A stretch of 36,854 nt of DNA, from NCBI GenBank assembly GCA_002422605.1, contig DISW01000020.1, positions 1 through 36,854 of the forward strand, written 5' to 3'. Below, piece by piece: positions 30,810 to 36,854 of this stretch. Below the pieces are notes generated by a model. The model was given only the letters and a program-made list of their open reading frames with translations. It made no database searches and was not told the origin of the DNA. This DNA comes from Bacteriovoracaceae bacterium UBA6200. GTDB lineage: Bacteria; Bdellovibrionota; Bacteriovoracia; Bacteriovoracales; Bacteriovoracaceae. Every line of letters begins with the position of its first letter. Position 1 is the stretch's first letter. The translations under genes were made by a program, and so were the position numbers.

Positions 30810-32420
30810 CTAAGCAGCGAAATCAGAATCAGATGAGACCCCTGTTTCACGTTTATTACCGTTGATCACCTGAAGTAAGTGAACAATAACTTCCCTGGTT
30901 TTTTCAACCTCTGACATGAGGAATACAGCAGCTTCAGAACATTGCTTAGAAGCATGGGTATTTTGCGCCGTTACTGTATCAATCTGGCCCATGGCCTTAT
31001 TAATTTCTGCCACACCTCGGGCCTGCTCATGTGTTGAATGAGACGTTTCCTTAATCATCGTGCACATTTCATCGACATAAAAAACAATTTCACTCAGGGC
31101 TTCTTTACATAAGTTGGCAACAGTTATCCCTGAATGAAGCTTCTGATTTCCAACCTCAATGAGCTTATCTACATTGGTTCTATTTCCTTCTATAATATTC
31201 AAGGCTTTTTGAGTTGTTTCATTAAGCATTTCCGAAATCTCTTTAGAAGCTCTCCCACTCATGTCGGCAAGATTAGACATCTCCTGTGCTACGACAGCAA
31301 AACCTTTACCATGTTCACCTGCTCGAGCAGCCTCTACACTTACGTTAAAAGAAAGAAGCTTGGTTTGAAAAACAATGTCATCAATCAGTTTAGTCTTTTG
31401 ACCAATTTCTAAAATGAGGTCAGCGATTTCCTGAATGCCTTCATTACCTTTATTAATCTGAGTATTAATGGCCTTATTCGAATCACCTATTTCAGAAATA
31501 GCACGCAACATCTGCTCTAGGGATTCCTGACTCTTCGCTGATGCTGATTGACTCAGTTCGGCTCTTTTTAAACTTTCTCTGGCATTATCTGAGGTTTTTT
31601 CAGTCATGGCTGCAATCTCATTGGTTGAGGCCACGGTTTCATGAAGAGCTTCTGCTTGCTCAGTCGTTCCCTCAGTAAGGCTAATGCTTGCCTTACTGAC
31701 TTGTTCTGAACTTGTGGCCACTTTTTCAGAAGTAGATTTCAGGCGATCGGCCACATTAAGAAGAATTGAATTAATGTTTCTTGAAATAGTGAAAGCCAGA
31801 AATAGAGCAAACACCAAAGTTCCGATCGAAACCGCAATCAGTATTATTTTCATTTTTTGGCTAAGATCATTGGACTCTTGCTGCCAGCGGCTTCCCGTTT
31901 CTACATGGAAGTCATCTAGTTGTAAGAGGGAGCTTTGATGTTCACGTACAGCATCTTCAAATGAGATAAGAAGACTTTTTAGTGATAGAAGCTTTTCACT
32001 ATCATCAGAGTTGAAAATTTCAATAATTTTCTTCGCCGTTACTTTAACGGGAACAAATTTTTCCTCAATGACTTTATAAACTTTATCTTCACCTTCAACA
32101 GTTGTTTCCTGCAGTTTTTCCAAGGCAATCTCATCATAGCGCTTAAGGGCCGCGTTCAAAGATTCAAGAGCTTTTTTGGTTTCTTCGGGTTGATCAATAT
32201 AAAGAGCTAGTTTGATTGATTCAGCATGAATCTGACGCCCCCTATTCCTCATTCCGGAAACGTGACCTAAATTAGGGACGCTGATATTGGCAAGCTTTCC
32301 ATATGTATTGATAACTTCTTCTAGTGCATAGTAACCAGTTCCGGCGACAATGCTCAATCCGAAGCACACAATCATAAATCCGGACAAAATTTTGGCCTTA
32401 AGACTCATTTTTTGTAGCAT
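30810..32420 (-). CDS. Methyl-accepting chemotaxis protein
   Basis: The product is 536 residues from ATG 32420 (GGGAG upstream; a TTG one codon earlier is in frame). TM1 is at about 12-32, then a periplasmic four-helix-type sensor domain (about 33-188), TM2 about 190-212, then the cytoplasmic coiled coil with the canonical hairpin tip DDIVFQTKLLSFNVSVEAARAGEHGKGFAVVAQEM. No typical HAMP is obvious after TM2. Signal is relayed through CheW to CheA encoded upstream on this strand. The next upstream gene is a porin 13 bases away, so sensor and porin appear cotranscribed. Confidence 0.93.
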   Translation of the reverse strand: MLQKMSLKAKILSGFMIVCFGLSIVAGTGYYALEEVINTYGKLANISVPNLGHVSGMRNRGRQIHAESIKLALYIDQPEETKKALESLNAALKRYDEIALEKLQETTVEGEDKVYKVIEEKFVPVKVTAKKIIEIFNSDDSEKLLSLKSLLISFEDAVREHQSSLLQLDDFHVETGSRWQQESNDLSQKMKIILIAVSIGTLVFALFLAFTISRNINSILLNVADRLKSTSEKVATSSEQVSKASISLTEGTTEQAEALHETVASTNEIAAMTEKTSDNARESLKRAELSQSASAKSQESLEQMLRAISEIGDSNKAINTQINKGNEGIQEIADLILEIGQKTKLIDDIVFQTKLLSFNVSVEAARAGEHGKGFAVVAQEMSNLADMSGRASKEISEMLNETTQKALNIIEGNRTNVDKLIEVGNQKLHSGITVANLCKEALSEIVFYVDEMCTMIKETSHSTHEQARGVAEINKAMGQIDTVTAQNTHASKQCSEAAVFLMSEVEKTREVIVHLLQVINGNKRETGVSSDSDFAA

Positions 32421-32436
32421 CAATATATCTCCCTAA

Positions 32437-33666
32437 TTAAAACTGTAAGGTTAGTCCTACTCCTACGAAATCTCCATAATGATAGCTTCCATTCTTATGT
32501 ACGGTATTGCTTCCATCCCCGTCTTGGTTCACATAGTGAACATAGAGTTTGTAGTTATTTTCATCCAGGTACCAGTTAAGACCAACATCATAGACGGTGT
32601 CTCGTCCGGTATAATCAGATCCTTCATCGCCAAAAAAACTAGAAAGCATAAGGGCCGGCTCGATGACTGTGCCATTTTCCAGAAAAAAGTTGTAACCCAT
32701 TCTAAAGTGGCCAGTACGGGCACGAGCATAGGAATCCTTGCCCAGGCCTTTTTTGTAAATATAGTGGAATTCTGAATCTACATTCAAATTCCCATAATTA
32801 AAGAGGAGGTCCGCTCCGATCACTCGGTTGGCCTTGTATAATGGAGTTCGTTCCTGAGTAGAACCATTTAAAGCGAGGGTCAGACCATTTCGACGACCAA
32901 AATAATTCGTCTGGTAACCAAGACCATATTTCTTCATCTCTTCATCACCAAAAGTCGCGGCCATTCTCCCCACATAGACCAGAGAGTTGTCGTCACCCTG
33001 GCTTTCATTTTTATCTTTCCCAGTCGTGTTTTTATTAAAAACACCTACATTATAATTAATTCCAAAACCATCATTATGCTTTAGACCACCAAAGTTGATC
33101 CCTGTACTTCGACCATAACTTCTTCCAATTACCGATCTGCGGACGTAACTCTGGCTGGGTGCTTGTTCGAATGAACTGATTCTAAAGGGGCTCGTCATGC
33201 TTTCCCGTGAAATTTGCGGAGTAAAGTATCCGGCAGTTATATGGAAAAGATCATTTTCTGATACCTTCCATGTGAGATAGGAATCCCATACACCCACAGT
33301 TGTAGGGCCTGAAGAAGCGGGATTTGTTCCACCACGTGTGGCACCCATAGAATCGTGTCCGGTGTTATCGTAGTAAAGGCTGAGCATGAAACTTAGGTTT
33401 TCATATGGCTTGCCTCTAAAACCAAAACGACCTCGACGTAGGTAAAAATTGGTTCGTTGTTCAGCTGAATCGAGATTGGGGTCAGTGTCTAATTGGGTAC
33501 TTCGTTCTAGTGAACGAACACCCCAAGCTTGAAGCTGGATAAAGGGACTAATCTTCAAATCAGGATTTTTAAGAGCAAACTTTTTGGCGGGTTCTGGAGA
33601 AACTGACTGGGCCAGTAACAATGGAGAAGCAGACAAAATTAAGCAAGTTACGAATAGCCTTTTCAT
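32437..33666 (-). CDS. Outer-membrane porin, phosphate-selective porin O/P-like
   Basis: The 409-residue product has a signal peptide (MKRLFVTCLILSASPLLLA). It is a beta-barrel with alternating strands and a C-terminal Phe (VGVGLTLQF). The pattern NFYLRRGRFGFRGKPYENLSFMLSLYYDN and VWDSYLTWKVSENDLFHITAGYFTPQISRESM is typical of OprO/OprP-type porins (PF07396-like). Ion selectivity cannot be read here. It sits between chemotaxis genes, directly upstream of the MCP, suggesting coexpression of an uptake channel and a sensor. GGAG upstream. Confidence 0.85.
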   Translation of the reverse strand: MKRLFVTCLILSASPLLLAQSVSPEPAKKFALKNPDLKISPFIQLQAWGVRSLERSTQLDTDPNLDSAEQRTNFYLRRGRFGFRGKPYENLSFMLSLYYDNTGHDSMGATRGGTNPASSGPTTVGVWDSYLTWKVSENDLFHITAGYFTPQISRESMTSPFRISSFEQAPSQSYVRRSVIGRSYGRSTGINFGGLKHNDGFGINYNVGVFNKNTTGKDKNESQGDDNSLVYVGRMAATFGDEEMKKYGLGYQTNYFGRRNGLTLALNGSTQERTPLYKANRVIGADLLFNYGNLNVDSEFHYIYKKGLGKDSYARARTGHFRMGYNFFLENGTVIEPALMLSSFFGDEGSDYTGRDTVYDVGLNWYLDENNYKLYVHYVNQDGDGSNTVHKNGSYHYGDFVGVGLTLQF

Positions 33667-33751
33667 ATGTATAAAACACTCCTTTAAGATATTAAAGAAT
33701 GTTTACATGATCTTAATAATTATTAAACCTACGGAAGATATTTCCGCGAAA

Positions 33752-34579
33752 TCACACCGATAGACAAATCTCTACAAAGAATTTTCCTGAGTTGCTTTCA
33801 AAAGGAACGACTACTGATTGCCCCATAAGATCATGAGAGCTTACAGTATGGTCTTTCCCATGAACTACGGATGGGAGGGCCGTTTTAATTCCGTACCCCT
33901 TACCATTTAAAATGACCTTGGCCTGGCCGAAAATAATATTGGTAATTTCCCCGGCACCATCAAGAATATCCTGATTGAGTTCAAGATATTCTTCTCCTAG
34001 CATACCGCTCATAACTTTAAGAAAAGTTGCTTCTGGAAAACTTATAACGACAGCACCAGTGAAGTTCTCACTTACAATACCAATGACTCCGGAAACATCG
34101 CCGAGAAGAGGTTCGTTCGGCTTTTTTAAATAGATTTTTCCGGCCTGGGCATCAACTCCTGCCTGAACTTTGAGAACATTCATTGTGGAATCGAGAAAGG
34201 GATTGATGAATTCTGTATCCAAAGATCTTCTGGCCGCGAGCCCAAAATCAATCAATGCTTCTTTTAGAGTTCCAGATGTTTTAAATGCATCATCAATTCC
34301 GAGTGTTTTAAAATTACTCTTTAAAGCAGCGGAAGCCTGAACAAATCTTAACTTTTTGTCATTGCTTTTTAGAAATAGATGAAGCCTTAAAAGGTCCCTC
34401 ACCCAATCCTTAGAAATGGATTCCAGATTCTCACAATCGATAATGACATGAGGTCGTGAATATTGAAGAACATTCATGACCTCATCATAAAAACCTTTAA
34501 GATTAGAAAAATCACAACTACCTTTGAGTTTAATCAAGAGGTAATTTTCAAAGGTTTGAATTTCAAAAATTTTATCCAT
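33752..34579 (-). CDS. STAS-CheX fusion, putative CheY phosphatase
   Basis: The 275-residue product has two domains. Residues 1 to about 110 have the STAS alpha/beta pattern (FENYLLIKLKGSCDFSNLKGF...HVIIDCENLESISKDWVRDLL...). Residues about 125-275 form a CheX domain with the catalytic E-xx-N motif in GAGE211ITN214IIFGQAK. CheX removes phosphate from CheY-P. The STAS half may tie phosphatase activity to a partner or localisation. The gene starts 20 bases after cheY. A phosphorylatable Ser in STAS is not certain. Confidence 0.82.
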   Translation of the reverse strand: MDKIFEIQTFENYLLIKLKGSCDFSNLKGFYDEVMNVLQYSRPHVIIDCENLESISKDWVRDLLRLHLFLKSNDKKLRFVQASAALKSNFKTLGIDDAFKTSGTLKEALIDFGLAARRSLDTEFINPFLDSTMNVLKVQAGVDAQAGKIYLKKPNEPLLGDVSGVIGIVSENFTGAVVISFPEATFLKVMSGMLGEEYLELNQDILDGAGEITNIIFGQAKVILNGKGYGIKTALPSVVHGKDHTVSSHDLMGQSVVVPFESNSGKFFVEICLSV

Positions 34580-34598
34580 TTCTTACAACTCAGTTAAG

Positions 34599-34994
34599 TT
34601 AAGCTGCATATTTCTTATGGACCATCTCAAGTTTTGCTTGAAGTGCATCTTTACTAAAAGGCTTTACAACATATTGATCCACACCGGACTTAACGGCTTC
34701 AGCAACCTGATGTTGTTCAGCTTCAGCAGTAACCAGGATAAAAGGGATTCTTCCCATAGATTTATCAGCGCGGACTCTGCGAAGTAAATCAAGACCCGTG
34801 CAATTTGGCATATTCCAGTCGGAGATAATCAATCCAATCGGAGCTTGAGCACTAGAGATGGCTTCCCATGCAAGATTACCATCAGCGGCTTCCGTAATAT
34901 TGGTGAAGCCAAGATCTCGAAGAATTTTCGAGACAATTTTTCTCATTGTAGACATATCATCAACAACTAGAACTGGAGTATTGGGATTAAACAT
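34599..34994 (-). CDS. cheY: Chemotaxis response regulator CheY
   Basis: The 131-residue single receiver domain has LVVDDMSTMRKI (acid pocket D12, D13), phospho-acceptor Asp in LIISDWNMP (D59 region), Thr in LVTAEAE and Lys in YVVKPFS. It transmits CheA output to the motor and is probably dephosphorylated by the downstream STAS-CheX protein. It lies 44 bases downstream of cheW. Confidence 0.95.
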   Translation of the reverse strand: MFNPNTPVLVVDDMSTMRKIVSKILRDLGFTNITEAADGNLAWEAISSAQAPIGLIISDWNMPNCTGLDLLRRVRADKSMGRIPFILVTAEAEQHQVAEAVKSGVDQYVVKPFSKDALQAKLEMVHKKYAA

Positions 34995-35038
34995 TTTTCT
35001 TTTCCTTTTTCGAAAGTATTTTTTATTGTCTAGTTATA

Positions 35039-35515
35039 TTAAGCCGCAGCTTTAATAGCTGAGCTGCCAACCTCAAGCAATACTGCTGGATCAATCCACA
35101 TCGTAAGCCTTTCCTCATGTTGCAGAATCCCTAAAAGATGGGCCATGCTTTTTCCATCATTGTCAGGAACGGCCTTAACACTTTCTTCACTAATATTCAA
35201 AACTTTATGAATGGAATCAACAACCACACCAACGAAGCGGTCGTTTAAATCAAAAATGATTACCGCTTCCTGAGTCTTATCCTGGGATGGCTGAATACCA
35301 AGTTTTTTTCTTAAATCGATAACAGTTAATACAATCCCTCTTAAATTAATCAGGCCACACACATAGGCCGGAGATTTCGGAATGGGTGTAACTTCAGGAT
35401 GTGTAATAACTTCTTTCACTTCCAATAACCCAACGGCGTAACTTTCTTCGCCAAGTTTGAACTCTAAAAATCTCTTAGTTTCAGATCCCGTTTTTGCTTT
35501 ATTAAACATGTCCAT
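35039..35515 (-). CDS. cheW: Chemotaxis adaptor CheW
   Basis: The 158-residue single CheW domain has KRFLEFKLGEESYAVGLLEVKEVI, VCGLINLRGIVLTVIDLRKKLG and a Val-rich FVGVVVDSIHKVLNI, all standard. It links MCP tips to CheA. GAGGGG lies upstream of the ATG. It is the first gene after cheA on this strand (14-base gap) and is in frame order with an operon. Confidence 0.95.
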   Translation of the reverse strand: MDMFNKAKTGSETKRFLEFKLGEESYAVGLLEVKEVITHPEVTPIPKSPAYVCGLINLRGIVLTVIDLRKKLGIQPSQDKTQEAVIIFDLNDRFVGVVVDSIHKVLNISEESVKAVPDNDGKSMAHLLGILQHEERLTMWIDPAVLLEVGSSAIKAAA

Positions 35516-35529
35516 ATATTACCCCTCTA

Positions 35530-36066
35530 TTAAGCTGCCGCTCTTAAGTTCGATTCGTTATTCATTTCCTGACGTAACATTCTTGAGTAAAGATTGATCA
35601 GATCAATAATGAGAGATGGTTTACCATCACCTAAGATTGTAGTTCCCATCACTCCTTGCTTATTTAAAATCTCTTTTGTAGGTGGTTTCACAACAACTTG
35701 CTGCTGTCTCATAATATCTGTAATTCCAACAGCGAAAACCTGGTCGTTGTGTTTCACAATTAGAGCAATGCTCGGTACATCCTCTTTGGCGACACTTCCC
35801 CAATCAGATTCCAGATAAAAAATAGGAACGATGGTGTTTCTTAAATTTAAGTAAGGACATCGGCCTGTCATCTGAGTTATGACTTCTGGTTCAAGCTTAA
35901 TCACTTCGTGAACCTGCCCCTTAGGTACTACCAGTTGCTGTCCGCCTGCGCGAATCAACATACCGTCAATGATTGCAAGAGTAAGTGGTAGCATGAGACG
36001 GAAACAGCTTCCCGCTCCATATTTCGAACGTACCTTAACTTCTCCTCCTAATGATTCAATATTCGT
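35530..36066 (-). pseudogene. cheA: CheA C-terminal part (end of ATPase plus CheW-like domain) after an in-frame stop
   Basis: Directly after the TAA at 36067-36069 the same frame reads TNIESLGGEVKVRSKYGAGSCFRLMLPLTLAIIDGMLI. This is the normal continuation of the CheA kinase (last strand and GT box) into the CheW-like regulatory domain, which runs to the true stop at 35530. ATG 35994 lies in LMLPLT inside the fold, so a separately translated piece would begin mid-domain and has no good SD. It is not an independent CheW. Confidence 0.85.
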
Positions 36067-36854
36067 TTAAACAACATCCATGCCAACTCCGCGTCCGGAA
36101 ACTTCAGAGACTTCTTCTTTAGAAGAAAAGCCAGGATGGAAGATGAGCTCAACAGCTTGTTGTTCTGTGAGGTTCATTGATTCAGGAATAATTCCCTTTG
36201 CACGGGCCTTCTCCAGGAGTTTTTGACCATTAATCCCTTTACCGTCATCAGTAATCTGAATGACTAAAAAATTACCCTCATGAAAGGCCATAACCTCTAC
36301 AACGCCCTCTTCAGGCTTACCGGCAGCAAGTCGCTCTTCTGGAGTTTCTACACCATGATCAATTGCATTTCGGATAATGTGAACTAAAGGATCACCCAAG
36401 CTTTCAGCAACTGTTTTATCAATTTCCGTATCTTCCCCGATTAACCGAAGATCAACTTTTTTATTGAGGAGTCTGGAAGTATCGCGAACGATTCGTTGTA
36501 GTTTCTGGAAAGTTGGCCCGACAGGAACCATACGTAAGGACATGGAAACATCCTGAATGTCTTTACAAAGCTTTCCAAGAGAACGCGCCGTCTTCACGTC
36601 GCCAGCTTTACTAAGGGCACTCTCTACGACTGATTGAATGATAACTAGCTCGCCGACGAGATTATTTAAAAACTCCAGACGTCCTAAGGAAACTCTTAAA
36701 GTTTCATCATCTTTTCTCGCCTCTTTTTTAACTTCTTTTTTAGCAGGCATTTGGTAGATAGCGGCCTGCTGTTGTTCGATCTTAGGCTCCACTTCAAAAT
36801 TGTCTTGATTCTCAGAAGCCTCAAAAGCTTCAGGATGAATAACTTCTGCTTCTT
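36067..36854 (-). CDS. cheA: CheA histidine kinase, dimerisation and ATP-binding core, ended by in-frame TAA (5' part outside window)
   Basis: The frame is open to the window edge; a GTG at 36792 is only an internal codon of the linker. Visible are the P3 dimerisation helices (ETLRVSLGRLEFLNNLVGELVIIQ), the N box (DPLVHIIRNAIDHGVETPEER), G1 (ITDDGKGI) and G2 (EVSGRGVGMDVV). The frame then hits TAA where CheA proteins have Lys (VGMDVVK). One base change (AAA to TAA) would explain it. The phosphotransfer domain is upstream of the window. As written, the product lacks the end of the ATPase and the CheW-like domain and should not couple to receptors. Either a nonsense mutation, a sequencing error, or read-through. 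Confidence 0.9.
   Translation of the reverse strand, partial: EAEVIHPEAFEASENQDNFEVEPKIEQQQAAIYQMPAKKEVKKEARKDDETLRVSLGRLEFLNNLVGELVIIQSVVESALSKAGDVKTARSLGKLCKDIQDVSMSLRMVPVGPTFQKLQRIVRDTSRLLNKKVDLRLIGEDTEIDKTVAESLGDPLVHIIRNAIDHGVETPEERLAAGKPEEGVVEVMAFHEGNFLVIQITDDGKGINGQKLLEKARAKGIIPESMNLTEQQAVELIFHPGFSSKEEVSEVSGRGVGMDVV

Noticed and set aside
35530..35994. A second stand-alone CheW
   Set aside because: Its first residues (LPLTLAIIDGML) are the CheA kinase-to-regulatory-domain junction and it is in frame with the interrupted cheA upstream.
36067..36069. Recoding of TAA as a sense codon in this organism
   Set aside because: Many other intact genes here end with TAA at the expected place, so general reassignment is excluded; only local read-through or mutation remains.
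1..36854. tRNA, rRNA or known riboswitch genes
   Set aside because: None of the intergenic regions showed a cloverleaf, rRNA segments or a recognisable riboswitch core on reading; a covariance-model scan would be decisive.

Overview
The window looks like a low-to-mid GC, motile, Gram-negative chromosome. It encodes outer-membrane and lipoprotein genes, an Rhs polymorphic-toxin locus, a complete bicyclic-carotenoid pathway and a CheA/CheW/CheY/CheX chemotaxis cluster. The mix would suit Bdellovibrionota (Bacteriovorax/Peredibacter-like) or a related delta-type lineage. That is an inference from gene content; there is no rRNA or other marker to prove it.

Layout. (1) 1-5486: the 3' end of an Rhs gene followed by an array of displaced Rhs tips. 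Each tip is a C-terminal toxin with a small, often overlapping, immunity-like gene. Beyond these lie toxin-tail scars with orphan immunity-like genes. Two cassettes are preceded by long direct repeats (about 470 bp) that carry conserved hairpins. (2) 5487-8075: an IS21-family element (istA, istB) with 27-bp imperfect terminal repeats and five iterated sites at an exact 34-bp spacing. Its left end cuts what looks like another copy of the Rhs inter-cassette repeat, and its right end cuts a tyrosine integrase. (3) 8076-10859: integrase remnant, a three-gene toxin/antitoxin-like operon, and an N-terminally truncated ORF6N gene between two inverted copies of an 18-bp near-palindrome. (4) 10917-14786: secreted proteins of unknown function, YceI and a pirin. 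(5) 14788-24098: a probably light-controlled carotenoid locus. crtE, crtI, crtB and a His-rich membrane protein form one operon behind a lipocalin; crtY and an inverted sterol-desaturase-family hydroxylase follow. Divergent to the lipocalin is a MerR-type B12-binding regulator (CarH/LitR type), translationally coupled to an SDR-SRPBCC fusion. The divergent promoter region holds a perfect 9-bp inverted repeat. A DUF2141 gene closes the block. (6) 24188-26834: LysR regulator, second pirin, OsmC-like protein, FKBP isomerase. (7) 26876-30793: peptide-binding lipoprotein and a Gcr-type membrane protein. (8) 30810-36854: chemotaxis cluster read leftward: cheA (running off the window), cheW, cheY, a STAS-CheX fusion, an OprP-type porin and an MCP.

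How it fits together. The left 11 kb is accessory DNA shaped by Rhs tip exchange and IS activity. The middle is a stress/light module: B12 photoreceptor-type control of carotenoids, lipocalin and a redox-type SDR, next to several oxidative-stress-associated families. The right end is chemotaxis. There, cheA carries an in-frame TAA that separates the ATPase core from the CheW-like domain, the clearest anomaly in the window.
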